The notes beneath the pieces are model-generated. The model saw only the letters and a list, made by a program, of their open reading frames with translations. It ran no database searches and had not been told where the DNA came from. This document shows positions 45,527 to 54,862 of a stretch of DNA of 64,000 bases, one piece after another; the first letter of the stretch is position 1, and the number at the start of each line of letters is the position of its first letter. The stretch is from JAYYZW01 sp965217605. GTDB taxonomy: Bacteria > Pseudomonadota > Gammaproteobacteria > Ga0077536. The position numbers and the translations under genes are program-made. The stretch is taken from assembly GCA_965217605.1 (NCBI GenBank), contig CBDCJB010000005.1, positions 8,670 to 72,669 of the forward strand, in the 5' to 3' direction.

Positions 45527-46378
45527 TCAGTCGATGTCCAGTCGGTAGGCATCCCTGTCCCTCACGATCTTACCGGCGGTTGGCGTCGGAAAGTGCGTAC
45601 CGATCACGAGCACCGGCCCATCGGCGTAGCGCTCGAAGAATTCACAGCGCGTCGCGCGCGACTGTGCTTGATCGAAATCGACCTTCGCCGTCCACTCGGG
45701 ATGCGCCAACTGGCAGGGGGAATGGGTCATATCGCCCGTAATCACGGCGTCTTCCCCCTTGGAGCTGATACGCACGCTGACGTGTCCGGGCGTATGGCCG
45801 GGCGTCGGCTCGAACCACACTTCATCAGTCAGCCGGTGATCCATCTCGACCAGTTTGGCTAGACCCGCATCGACGATCGGCCGCACCGAGTCCTGCACGG
45901 CTGGTCCCATCTCGTCCTGCTCGTGTTGGCTCCAATAATCCCATTCCTGTTTAGCGAACACGTACTCGGCGTTGGGAAACGTAGGCACCCATTTGCCACC
46001 GACGAGCATGGTGTTCCATCCCACGTGATCGACGTGCAGATGCGTGCACATGACGGCATCGATCGACTCGCGCGGGAATCCCGCGGCGGCGATATCCGAC
46101 AGGAACGGTCCGTCGCGCATGCCCCAACCTTCGACCAGCCGCTGCTTGTCGTTGCCGAGACAGGTATCGACGATCATGCGGCGGCCCTTTGATTCGAGGA
46201 GCAAGGCATGGATGCTGAGCACCATATGGCCCTTGTCGGTCACGAAGTGGGGCTTGAGCCATTCGATGCTGAGCAGATCGGCCTTCGACACGCCCTCGAA
46301 TAGAAACCGCGCCGACGTCGGCGCCTCCAACTCGACAACGCGCGCTACCGTGACGTCACCGATTTTCCATTTCAGCAT
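45527..46378 (-). CDS. Metallo-beta-lactamase-fold hydrolase
   Basis: Zinc motif THLHVDH at residues 112-118 (H113, H115, D117, H118), then TPGHTPGHVSV and VITGDMTHSP supply further ligands. Closest in style to AHL lactonase- and methyl-parathion-hydrolase-like enzymes; it may open a lactone or cyclic amide. Start ATG 46378 (LKWKIGDV); the longer frame to 46573 overlaps the divergent hyuB. 283 residues. The 64-base divergent spacer holds both promoters. Confidence 0.85.
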   Translation of the reverse strand: MLKWKIGDVTVARVVELEAPTSARFLFEGVSKADLLSIEWLKPHFVTDKGHMVLSIHALLLESKGRRMIVDTCLGNDKQRLVEGWGMRDGPFLSDIAAAGFPRESIDAVMCTHLHVDHVGWNTMLVGGKWVPTFPNAEYVFAKQEWDYWSQHEQDEMGPAVQDSVRPIVDAGLAKLVEMDHRLTDEVWFEPTPGHTPGHVSVRISSKGEDAVITGDMTHSPCQLAHPEWTAKVDFDQAQSRATRCEFFERYADGPVLVIGTHFPTPTAGKIVRDRDAYRLDID

Positions 46379-46442
46379 GGCGATTGACCCGTTTCGGAAG
46401 CGTCTGTTAGTGTCGTGGCACATACGCCGGAGAGCCCGACCC

Positions 46443-48200
46443 ATGCAACAGGCGGTACGTAAACCAGACGCAGGGAATGCGCGCACTGCGGATCCCATTA
46501 CCCTCGACATCATACGCGGAAAGCTCGTCGCGACGGCCGATGAAATGGGCCTCGTCGTCGCCCGTACCAGCATGAGCCCCGTGATCTACGAAGTGCTGGA
46601 TTATGCCTGCGGCATCACCGACGCCGCGGGGCAGGTGATCAGCCAGACGAACGGGATCACCGTGTTCACGGGGACCTTCGCCGGCCACGTGCAAAACGTC
46701 CTCGACAAGTTCGATGGCCGGATGCAACCGGGCGACATCTATATGGCCAACGATCCCTATCGCGGCGGCACGCACCTATCGGACGTGGCGATCATCAAAC
46801 CCGTCTTCGTCGAGGGCGAAGTGCTCGCCTTCGGCATTACGGTGGCCCACTGGACGGACGTCGGCGGCATGACGCCGGGGTCGATGCCGATCGACGGCAC
46901 GGAGATTCTTCACGAAGGGCTGCGCTTCACCGGCCTGCGGATCTACCGCGAGGGTGAACGCGCGGATGATCTGGTCGACCTCATCGTCGCCAACACGCGT
47001 CTGCCCAAGAATGCGCTGGGCGATCTGAATGCGAGCCTGGCCGCCGCGCGGATCGCAGACAAGCGCTTGCAGGAGATCTGCGCAAAGTACGGCGTCGAGC
47101 AAACGCGCAACGCCTTTGCGCACATATTGACGACGAGCGAGACGCTGAGCCGCGCAGCGATCCGAGCACTGCCTGACGGAACCTTCGAGGCCGAGGATTT
47201 CATCGACGGCGACGGCGTGAGTGACGTGCAATATCCGGTGCGGGTCAAGGTCACGATCGATGGCGACGATATTCAATTCGACTTCACCGGCACCTGCGAT
47301 CAGGTGCCGGGACCGGTGAACTGCGCGCGCGGCGCACTGTCGTCGGCCGTCAAGACCGCATTCAAGGCGCTCGTGGGGCCGCACGACCGCGGCAACGAGG
47401 GCTGGTTCCGGCCGGTGGAGATCGTCGTGCCCGACGGCACCGTGTTCAGCGCGACGCCACCGACGCCCGTCAGTTGGTATTTCGAAGCGGCGTGTTTCGC
47501 CTCCGAGCTGATCTGGAAAGCGCTCGCACCGATCGCGCCGGACCGCTACAGCGCGGGGTCCTATCTCAGCCTGTGCGCGACCGTCATCGCGGGCAGCGAG
47601 CCACACAGTGGCGATCCCTTCGTGTTGATCGAACCGCACATGGGGGGGTGGGGCGCGGCCGACGGCCAGGATGGCACGAGTGCCCTGGTCGGGCTCATGG
47701 ACGGCGACACCTATAACTATTCCGTCGAATTGCTGGAAGCGAAATTTCCGCTGCTATGCCGCCGCTATGCGCTCAACACCGAGGACGGCACCGGCGCCGG
47801 ACGATATCGTGGCGGCTACGGCACGGTGCGCGACTACGAAATGGTCGCCAATGACAGCATCACCTATGTGAGCATGGGCCGTTCGATCGAACGTCCCTGG
47901 GGGCTCGACGGTGGCGGTAAAGGCACGACCAACTACGTGCGGATCAAGACCGACGGCGCAGTGCAACGCGGCGCGCGCGTGCCGTCGACCGCGATGGCGC
48001 AGGGCGACGTGATCTCGATCGTCACCGGCGGCGGTGGCGGCTACGGCGATCCATTGGAGCGGCCGGCCGAGGATGTCCACGCCGATGTGATCGACGGTTA
48101 TCTCACCGCTGAGCGCGCCGAGGCGGAATACGGTGTTGTGATCGGAGGCGACGGCGCCGTCGACGCCCGGGCTTCGCAAGCGCTGCGCGAGAAACCTTAA
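46443..48200 (+). CDS. hyuB: Hydantoinase/oxoprolinase B subunit (2)
   Basis: Second B subunit. DPITLDIIRGKLVATADEMG, SPVIYEVLDYACGITDAAG, and the end IVTGGGGGYGDPLERP match the family. Start ATG 46443 behind GGAGAG; the long frame open to 46044 runs over the divergent MBL gene and is not real. 585 residues. Here B precedes A, the reverse of the pair at 36951-40717. Confidence 0.9.
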   Translation: MQQAVRKPDAGNARTADPITLDIIRGKLVATADEMGLVVARTSMSPVIYEVLDYACGITDAAGQVISQTNGITVFTGTFAGHVQNVLDKFDGRMQPGDIYMANDPYRGGTHLSDVAIIKPVFVEGEVLAFGITVAHWTDVGGMTPGSMPIDGTEILHEGLRFTGLRIYREGERADDLVDLIVANTRLPKNALGDLNASLAAARIADKRLQEICAKYGVEQTRNAFAHILTTSETLSRAAIRALPDGTFEAEDFIDGDGVSDVQYPVRVKVTIDGDDIQFDFTGTCDQVPGPVNCARGALSSAVKTAFKALVGPHDRGNEGWFRPVEIVVPDGTVFSATPPTPVSWYFEAACFASELIWKALAPIAPDRYSAGSYLSLCATVIAGSEPHSGDPFVLIEPHMGGWGAADGQDGTSALVGLMDGDTYNYSVELLEAKFPLLCRRYALNTEDGTGAGRYRGGYGTVRDYEMVANDSITYVSMGRSIERPWGLDGGGKGTTNYVRIKTDGAVQRGARVPSTAMAQGDVISIVTGGGGGYGDPLERPAEDVHADVIDGYLTAERAEAEYGVVIGGDGAVDARASQALREKP

Positions 48201-48212
48201 CCGGCGCCCCCA

Positions 48213-50258
48213 ATGGGACGGCTGGCGACCGACATCGGCGGGACGTTTTCGGATCTCGTTTACTTCGATGAAGCCACGGGCCTGCTCGAGACCACCAAAG
48301 CGCTGACTACGCCACGCGAACTCACTCGAGGCGTCATCAATACGATCGAATTGTCCGGTCTCGATCCGAGCCAGGTGACCTTCTTCGTCCACGGCGGCAC
48401 GACCGTCATTAACGCGGTGACGGAACGCAAGGGCGTCAAAACGGCGCTGATTTCAACCGCGGGTTTCCGTGACGTGCTGGAGATCGCGCGCGGCAACCGG
48501 CCGGACATGTATAACTTCCGATTTCAAAAACCGGTGCCGTTCGTACCGCGGCGTTTGCGATTCGAGGTGCGTGAGCGCGTCGACGCCGAGGGCAAGGTAC
48601 GCGACCCGCTCCAGCTCCAAGACCTCGATCCGATCATCGAAGTCTGCCGCGACGCGGATGTAAAGGCGATCGCCATACAGTTCCTGCACAGCTATATCGC
48701 CTTCGATCACGAGATCCGCTGTGCGGAGTACTTACGCGAACGTTTACCGGGGGTTGCGGTCACGGCCTCGCACGAGATTACACGGGAATGGCGGGAGTTC
48801 GAGCGCGCCAACACGACGGTGCTCAACGCCTATGTCCAGCCTATTGTGCAGCGGTATTTCGACACGCTTGAAGCCGCGCTGGCGGGCTTGGGCGTCGCGT
48901 GTCCATTTACCGCGATGCAGTCGAACGGCGGTACGACGAGCTTCCAATGGGCCAAGCAACGACCCATCACGTTGATCGAATCCGGACCGGCGGCCGGCAT
49001 GAACGGCGCGGCCCTCGTCGGCGCGCTGTCGGGTGAGCGCGACGTGATCTATCTCGACATCGGCGGCACGACCGCGAAATGCGCGGTGATCGAGGACAAC
49101 AAACCCAAGGTGACGACCGAGTACAAACTCGAATGGTCGCCGCGCAATCCCGGTTATCCCGTGCGCGTGCCGGTGGCCGACATCGTCGAGATCGGCAGCG
49201 GCGGCGGCTCCATCGCCTGGTTCGACGCCGCCGGATCGCTGCACGTCGGGCCCCAGAGCGCCGGCGCCGATCCCGGTCCCGCGAGTTACGCACTAGGCGG
49301 TGAAGATCCCACGGTGACCGATGCGAAGCTCCTGACCGGCGTGCTCGACCCCGATTATTTCGCCGGTGGGCAGATCAAGCTCGACGTCGATCGCGCGCGC
49401 CGGGCGATGCAACAGGTCGCCGATCGGTTGAAGGTGCGCGTCGAGCAAGCCGCGATCGCCGTGATCCGCGTTGCGGACGCCAACATGATCAACGCACTCA
49501 AATTGGTGTCGATCCAACGCGGCTACGATCCGCGCGACTTCGTGCTCATCGCGGCGGGCGGTGGCGGCCCGATGCACGCAGCACCGCTCGGGCGCGAGCT
49601 CGGCGTCAAAGCGATCGTCATCCCGCGCTATCCAGGCTATTTCTCCGCCTGGGGCATGCTCGCCACCGAGCCGCGCGGGGATTTCATTCAAACGAAGCTC
49701 AGCCGCGACACCGATACCGCGATCGAACAAGTACGTGACGTATTCGAAGCGCTGGAGGCCGAAGCGAAGACGTATTTTCAAAGTGATGAGAGCATTGCGG
49801 GCGCCGATCTCAAATACGAACGCAGCATTGATCTCCGCTATCTGGGACAGGAGCACTCCGTTACCGTCGAGCTCGACCCCGAACAAACGAGCGTGGATGC
49901 AATCCTGGTCGACTTCCACGCCGCACACGAACGCGCTTACACCTTTCGTTTAGACGATACACCGGTCGAGTTCGTGACCTTCCGGCTCGCAGCGACGGCG
50001 CGCGTCCCGCTGCCCGAGCTGAATCCGATCGGGACGGATGGACGCAGCGATGCCGCGGCGCTCAAGGGCCGCCGCACAGTTGATTTAGGTGAGGACGGCA
50101 AGCACGAGGCCGCGGTCTACGAACGTGACTTGTTGCCGCCCGGTTTTTCGGGTGACGGACCACTCATCGTCGAGGAGCCGTCATCGAATACGCTCGTGCA
50201 CCCCGGGCAACGCCTCACGGTTGACGAGTTAGGCTTTCTACATATTACCGAGCGCTGA
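48213..50258 (+). CDS. hyuA: Hydantoinase/oxoprolinase A subunit (2)
   Basis: Second A subunit, with TDIGGTFSDLVYFDE at residues 6-20, FFVHGGTTVINAVTERKGV, SGPAAGMNGAALVG, DIGGTTAKCAVI and GSGGGSIAWFD. 681 residues, nearly the same length as the first. The two A proteins differ clearly in sequence, so they are likely to have different substrates. Confidence 0.9.
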   Translation: MGRLATDIGGTFSDLVYFDEATGLLETTKALTTPRELTRGVINTIELSGLDPSQVTFFVHGGTTVINAVTERKGVKTALISTAGFRDVLEIARGNRPDMYNFRFQKPVPFVPRRLRFEVRERVDAEGKVRDPLQLQDLDPIIEVCRDADVKAIAIQFLHSYIAFDHEIRCAEYLRERLPGVAVTASHEITREWREFERANTTVLNAYVQPIVQRYFDTLEAALAGLGVACPFTAMQSNGGTTSFQWAKQRPITLIESGPAAGMNGAALVGALSGERDVIYLDIGGTTAKCAVIEDNKPKVTTEYKLEWSPRNPGYPVRVPVADIVEIGSGGGSIAWFDAAGSLHVGPQSAGADPGPASYALGGEDPTVTDAKLLTGVLDPDYFAGGQIKLDVDRARRAMQQVADRLKVRVEQAAIAVIRVADANMINALKLVSIQRGYDPRDFVLIAAGGGGPMHAAPLGRELGVKAIVIPRYPGYFSAWGMLATEPRGDFIQTKLSRDTDTAIEQVRDVFEALEAEAKTYFQSDESIAGADLKYERSIDLRYLGQEHSVTVELDPEQTSVDAILVDFHAAHERAYTFRLDDTPVEFVTFRLAATARVPLPELNPIGTDGRSDAAALKGRRTVDLGEDGKHEAAVYERDLLPPGFSGDGPLIVEEPSSNTLVHPGQRLTVDELGFLHITER

Positions 50259-50261
50259 CTA

Positions 50262-50286
50262 TTCGTCCGCAAGCGGGCTCCTACGG
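50262..50286. repeat. REP-like element, family B
   Basis: TTCGTCCGCAAGCGGGCTCC followed by TACGG. The stem is nearly self-complementary around CGCAAGCG. A copy in the opposite orientation lies at 50417-50437, so the two bracket a 130-base spacer, like the paired REPs called BIMEs. Confidence 0.75.
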
Positions 50287-50350
50287 TGTGTATGAATCGT
50301 TTCGTGCCCGCCATCCATGGCGTTACGCCGCGAACTTCGATTTAACCCGG

Positions 50351-50370
50351 CCCGGCCATCCGTGGCCGGG
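50351..50370. repeat. Hairpin in the hyuA-M24 spacer
   Basis: CCCGGCCA - TCCG - TGGCCGGG, a perfect 8-base stem with a 4-base loop, between the two family B elements. No T run follows. Confidence 0.65.
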
Positions 50371-50380
50371 CGTTCGCCGG

Positions 50381-50413
50381 GAGGAAGCCATGTTAAATGG
50401 CTTCCTCTTTATT
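50381..50413 (+). terminator. Rho-independent terminator after the second hyuBA pair
   Basis: Perfect 11-base stem GAGGAAGCCAT (50381-50391), loop GTTAA, ATGGCTTCCTC (50397-50407), then TTTATT. Good terminator shape for transcripts from hyuB-hyuA. Confidence 0.7.
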
Positions 50414-50416
50414 CCG

Positions 50417-50437
50417 GCTCACCCGCTTGCGGGCGAA
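50417..50437. repeat. REP-like element, family B, inverted copy
   Basis: GGCTCACCCGCTTGCGGGCG followed by AA: the reverse complement of the element at 50262-50286 apart from a few bases. Confidence 0.75.
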
Positions 50438-50462
50438 TAAGGCCATACGGAGCTTTTCACAA

Positions 50463-51635
50463 ATGACGAAACCCCATATCCACTTCACCCGCGAAGAATT
50501 CGCCGAGCGTCAGGGCAAAGTCCGGCAACGGCTCAGCGCCTTGAACCTCGACGGGTTATTGCTTTTCAAGATCGAAGACATGTACTGGCTATGCGGATTC
50601 GAATCCGACGGCTTTTGCATCTTCAATAACCTGTTCATCGGCACCGAAGGCGGCATGACCCACGTCGCGCGACCGGCCGATCTCGCGAATATCAGCTATT
50701 CGTCGATCTGTGAAGACGTGCGCATCTCGCCCGATTCAGAGCACCTCACCCGCTCGGCGGCGATCAAGGACATGCTGGATTCGCATGGCATGCAAGGCAA
50801 GCGCATAGGCATTCAGGTCGACACCATGGGTTTGACGCCACGCCTGTTTCTCGAGATCCAAGACGCGCTGTCGGGTTGGTGCGAACTCGTCATCGCACCG
50901 GACTTCATTCGCGAGCTGCGGCTCGTCAAGAGCCCGAAAGAGCTCGGTTACTTCCGCAAGGCGGGGCAGATCATGGGCGCCGTGATGAACAAAGTCATCC
51001 ACGCAACTTACCCTGGCGCATTCGAGGGCGATATCTACGCGACCTTCTACGACAGCCTGTTTCGGCAGGATGCGGATCTGCCCGCACATATCCCACCGTT
51101 TGGCAGCGGCGAATCCGCGCTCAACCTGCGCTATACCTCAGGGCGCAAGCACGTCCTCGAAAACGACCAGGTTACGCTCGAACTCGGATTGGCCTACCGG
51201 CATTACCATGCGGCGTGCATGTGTGTCGTGCTGACCGGGCCGGACGTCGATGATCGCCATCTGAACATGCAAGCCGCGAGCGTCGCCGCGCTGGACGCCG
51301 TGCAAGCAAAGCTGCGTGCCGGCAATACCGTCGGCGATCTATACGATGCTTATCGCGAGACCCTGATCGAACATGGCCATGAGGACGGCGTACTGACCGT
51401 CTGTGGATACACCATGGGTGCGGCCTGGCCGCCGACCTGGATGGAACAACCCTTGATCTTCGAAGGCAACCCGACCGTGCTCGAACCGAACATGACGTTT
51501 TTCACGCATATGATCCTGAACGACCGCAAAGCGGGTTTGTCGATGGCCGTCGGCGAGCAGGGCATCGTGACCGAGGATGCGCCCGAGATCATCACCCATG
51601 CGCCGCGCGAGCCGGTCATTGCGGAGCCGCGCTGA
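50463..51635 (+). CDS. M24-family creatinase/prolidase-like protein
   Basis: Pita-bread-fold protein of creatinase, ectoine hydrolase and Xaa-Pro aminopeptidase type. N-terminal creatinase domain (GLLLFKIEDMYWLCGFESDGF) and a C-terminal M24 domain. Where aminopeptidases have two metal-binding aspartates, this one reads LELGLAYRHYHAACMCVVL, so the metal site is not kept. Creatinase itself is also metal-free. 390 residues; start ATG 50463, with GGAG about ten bases upstream. Likely a C-N hydrolase on a small molecule rather than a peptidase. Confidence 0.82.
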   Translation: MTKPHIHFTREEFAERQGKVRQRLSALNLDGLLLFKIEDMYWLCGFESDGFCIFNNLFIGTEGGMTHVARPADLANISYSSICEDVRISPDSEHLTRSAAIKDMLDSHGMQGKRIGIQVDTMGLTPRLFLEIQDALSGWCELVIAPDFIRELRLVKSPKELGYFRKAGQIMGAVMNKVIHATYPGAFEGDIYATFYDSLFRQDADLPAHIPPFGSGESALNLRYTSGRKHVLENDQVTLELGLAYRHYHAACMCVVLTGPDVDDRHLNMQAASVAALDAVQAKLRAGNTVGDLYDAYRETLIEHGHEDGVLTVCGYTMGAAWPPTWMEQPLIFEGNPTVLEPNMTFFTHMILNDRKAGLSMAVGEQGIVTEDAPEIITHAPREPVIAEPR

Positions 51636-51711
51636 TAAACGCCATACTCTGAACTGATCGAGCAGAAACGATCAGGCCAATCGGCCGGATCTTCGAACGA
51701 GAGGATTCCCT

Positions 51712-52542
51712 ATGAGTTACGTCGACGTTATCGACAAAGTCGAAATTCCGAAACCAGACAGGCACTACACCAAACCTTCGTTCGAAGAAACGCTCGGCCT
51801 CCCGGTCGCTTACCGGCGCGAGGGTTCGGGCGAGGCCGTCGTCTTCCTGCACGGCGCGGGCTATACGCGCCGTTGGCTTCCCATGTATCAGATGATGGCG
51901 GCCCGTGTCGATTTCATCGCGCCCGAGGCCCCGGGTTTCGGTGAAACGCAGCTGCCGGCCTCATTCCGGGATTTCAATGATCTGGTCATCCTCTACGATC
52001 AGTTTCTCGATCAGCTCGAGGTAGACGCCATCCATCTCATCGGTTATTCCATGGGCGGTTGGGCCGCGGCGGAATTCGCCTCGTATTATCCGCGCCGCCT
52101 CAAGAGCCTGAGCTTGATCACACCGATTGGCCTGCGTCTGGAAGACAATCCCGGCGTCGATATGTTCCAACTGCAACCTGAAGAACTCATGGATCGGCTC
52201 TTCAACGACAAGGCGGTGATGCAGGAGTACCTGCCCGATCCGGACGATTTCGACGAAGGCATTCACCTTTACGCCGAATTCAGCGCGGCTGCCCGCCTGA
52301 TCTGGGCGCCGCGTTACAACCTCGCGCTCGAACGCCGGCTCAAACGATTGCCGTGCCCGAGTCTGGTCGTGCGCGCCGAGGACGATCGCCTGGTGCCGAA
52401 CGAGATGGCCGAAAAGTTTGCCGAAGTATTGCCGTCGAGCCGCCTCGAAACGATCCCTGAAACCGGCCACGAAGTGTGCCTGGAACGGCCCGAGCAACTC
52501 ACCGACGTCCTACTTCGCTTCATTGAGGAGGCATCGCAATGA
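51712..52542 (+). CDS. Alpha/beta-fold hydrolase
   Basis: Catalytic triad is visible: nucleophile Ser113 in GYSMGG, Asp in RAEDDRLVP near 224, His253 in ETGHEVCLERP. Oxyanion region VVFLHGAGYTRRW. 276 residues. It overlaps the next LLM gene by four bases, so the two products may act in one pathway, as in other flavin monooxygenase/hydrolase pairs that cleave C-C or ester bonds. Confidence 0.88.
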   Translation: MSYVDVIDKVEIPKPDRHYTKPSFEETLGLPVAYRREGSGEAVVFLHGAGYTRRWLPMYQMMAARVDFIAPEAPGFGETQLPASFRDFNDLVILYDQFLDQLEVDAIHLIGYSMGGWAAAEFASYYPRRLKSLSLITPIGLRLEDNPGVDMFQLQPEELMDRLFNDKAVMQEYLPDPDDFDEGIHLYAEFSAAARLIWAPRYNLALERRLKRLPCPSLVVRAEDDRLVPNEMAEKFAEVLPSSRLETIPETGHEVCLERPEQLTDVLLRFIEEASQ

Positions 52543-53906
52543 ACAAGCTGCGTTTCTATTTTCTTCATTTAATGCCTTATCCGTTCATTCCCCCGGTCGA
52601 TGACTATGATTCCTGTTGGGTGAGCCTGTCGAACGAGCACTACGATCCGCATCGCGGTCAAATTCTGTACAACGAGTATCTCGACCAGCTGGCGGCTGCT
52701 GAGCGTTACGGTTTCGACGGCGCGATCGTCAACGAGCATCACGCCAACTACTACGGCACGATGCCTGCACCGAACATCATCGCGGCGATGTTGATCAAGA
52801 TGACCTCACGCCTTCCTATCGGTATCGTCGGCAACGCGATCCCGCTGCACGGTAATCCGTTACGCGTCGCCGAAGAAATCGCTATGCTCGATGTCATTTC
52901 CGGGGGGCGCATCATTTCGGGGTTCGTCCGCGGGATCGGCTGCGAGTATTTCAACAACGACGTCGTGCCGGCGGACTCGGTGGATCGCTTCAACGAAGCG
53001 CACGACCTCATCATCAAGGCGTGGACCGAGGACGGCCCGTTCACCTGGCAGGGCGATCATTTCTATGTGCCGAACGTAAACCCGATCCCACGGCCCATTC
53101 AGAAACCATACCCGCCGATCTGGATTCCGGGCCAGGGGTCGCTGGAGACGCTGAAGCTGATCGCCAAACACCGGCATACCTACATGATGATCTATGCGCC
53201 GCAGTGGTTTACGAAGATGGCCTTCGACGGCTTGCGCGAGGAATGCAAGCGGGTCGGATACGACGCACCGAAAAGCATGTTCAACGCCGCGGTGCCGACC
53301 TACGTCGCGGAGACCGACGCGCAGGCGCACCGCGAAGCCAAAGCGCACCTGTCGTGGTTGTTCAACACCGGCCTCAAGATCCCGACGGCTACCTATTTCC
53401 CGCCCGGCTATATGACGACCAAGTCTTATCGCAATTTCGCCGGCCTGTTGAAAAAGGGCCGGGTCAAGCCGCAATACCAGGTGAGCTATCACGATATGCT
53501 CAGGGAGAAATATATCTTCGTCGGCTCTCCGGAGACGGTGAAGAACCTGCTCGGTGAATACTGCGACGACATCGGCGCGGGCGGCATCCTGAACGTCGGC
53601 TCGGCCTTTGGTCCGATGCCGAGCTGGATGGTCTACAAGAATATGCAGATCACCGCCGAGGAGGTCATACCGGAATTCCGCGAAGCGGACGGCAAACCCG
53701 ATTACCTGCGGGAAGAACCATTGACTGCGTCGACCCGCGCCGGATTCGCGGCGCAGAGCGGCCGGCCGCCGGAAGAAGCGCGCTCGAAGGTCACCGGCCT
53801 CGACGAACTCGTCGATCACCGCTTTGCCCACGTACCGGAAGTGATCGATTCCTCGATGCTGGCGCCGGAAGAAGAAAGCGAGGAATTCCGGGCATGGGGT
53901 AGCTAG
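52539..53906 (+). CDS. LLM-class flavin-dependent oxidoreductase (3), luciferase-alpha-like
   Basis: Long form of the family (455 residues) beginning with FYFLHLMPYPFIPPVDDYDS. GFDGAIVNEHHANYYGTMPAP is the bacterial luciferase-like substrate region, LDVISGGRIISGFVRGIG the glycine loop, PPIWIPGQGSLETLKLIAKH the phosphate end. A C-terminal extension of about 60 residues is rich in charged residues. Co-translated with the alpha/beta hydrolase. Confidence 0.88.
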   Translation: MNKLRFYFLHLMPYPFIPPVDDYDSCWVSLSNEHYDPHRGQILYNEYLDQLAAAERYGFDGAIVNEHHANYYGTMPAPNIIAAMLIKMTSRLPIGIVGNAIPLHGNPLRVAEEIAMLDVISGGRIISGFVRGIGCEYFNNDVVPADSVDRFNEAHDLIIKAWTEDGPFTWQGDHFYVPNVNPIPRPIQKPYPPIWIPGQGSLETLKLIAKHRHTYMMIYAPQWFTKMAFDGLREECKRVGYDAPKSMFNAAVPTYVAETDAQAHREAKAHLSWLFNTGLKIPTATYFPPGYMTTKSYRNFAGLLKKGRVKPQYQVSYHDMLREKYIFVGSPETVKNLLGEYCDDIGAGGILNVGSAFGPMPSWMVYKNMQITAEEVIPEFREADGKPDYLREEPLTASTRAGFAAQSGRPPEEARSKVTGLDELVDHRFAHVPEVIDSSMLAPEEESEEFRAWGS

Positions 53907-53933
53907 CTGGCGATCGCGGGACGATAATTAAAG

Positions 53934-54857
53934 ATGATGCAAAAGGACAAGACCAACCAGGGGTATAAGTACCAACCCAAGCACGTTGACGAGATCATTG
54001 TGCGGCCGTTCGCGTTCGAGTTCCCGGATGACCTCGACCCGGTTTGGGCGCCGGAGCATGTCGTGCGTTCTCATTTGTTCAACGGTTTTTCGTTGACCAT
54101 GCCGTATTTGGAGCCGTACCTCATCAAAACGATGCACGAGGCCACCCAACACGTCAGCGATCCGGCATTACTCGAAGACATGAGGGGATTCAACGGCCAG
54201 GAGTCGCGCCATTACGAATGCCACGCGCGCCTGAACAAACTGTTGAGGACCAACGGTTATCCCGAGTTCGCCACTGTCGAGGCGCGGCTCGCAGCCACCT
54301 TCGACCGCGTATCGAAGATGAGCTTGCGCACGCGCCTCGCCTACAGCGCCGGGTTCGAGTGCATGACCAATGGGTTCACCAATTGGTTCATCAACAAGCG
54401 CACGGAACTTTTTGGCGGCACAAACCCGCACATCGCCTCGTTCTGGCTGATGCATATGATCGAAGAGACCGAACACAAGACGGCGGCATTCGATGCTTAC
54501 ATGGCCTATTCAGGCCAATACCTACCTCGAGCCTTCGGCGTCTTCCATGGCTCGAGTCACGTGCTTGCATACGGTGTAGTCGGCATGTTTACCGCACTCA
54601 AAAAAGACGGCACGCTCTACAAACCAAAAGTTATGCTCGACGTGTGTCGTGAACTCTGGTCGGTCGCGCGTCACATCGTCCCGTTTATGCTGCGTGCGTT
54701 ACTGCCATGGCACGATCCGCGGTGCGAAAGCGATCCGCAGTGGATGAAAGACTGGATCGCCGGGCACGCGACGCTGCCGAGCGGCGCGCTGATTCCACTC
54801 GTCGATACGAACGACCCTGAGATACCGGTGCCTTTCCCGGCACCACAAACCGACTGA
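53934..54857 (+). CDS. Predicted metal-dependent hydrolase (PF10118-like)
   Basis: Helical protein with carboxylate/histidine clusters on successive helices: KTMHEATQHV, FNGQESRHYECHARL and MIEETEHKTAAFDAYM, the pattern of a di-metal helical bundle and of PF10118. 307 residues. Function unknown; the family often sits beside oxidoreductases of lipid or aromatic catabolism. Confidence 0.8.
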   Translation: MMQKDKTNQGYKYQPKHVDEIIVRPFAFEFPDDLDPVWAPEHVVRSHLFNGFSLTMPYLEPYLIKTMHEATQHVSDPALLEDMRGFNGQESRHYECHARLNKLLRTNGYPEFATVEARLAATFDRVSKMSLRTRLAYSAGFECMTNGFTNWFINKRTELFGGTNPHIASFWLMHMIEETEHKTAAFDAYMAYSGQYLPRAFGVFHGSSHVLAYGVVGMFTALKKDGTLYKPKVMLDVCRELWSVARHIVPFMLRALLPWHDPRCESDPQWMKDWIAGHATLPSGALIPLVDTNDPEIPVPFPAPQTD

Positions 54858-54862
54858 ACAAT

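Noticed and set aside
46044..46442. N-terminal extension of the second hyuB to 718 residues
   Set aside because: It lies wholly over the divergent MBL gene; HyuB homology begins after ATG 46443, which has its own ribosome site.
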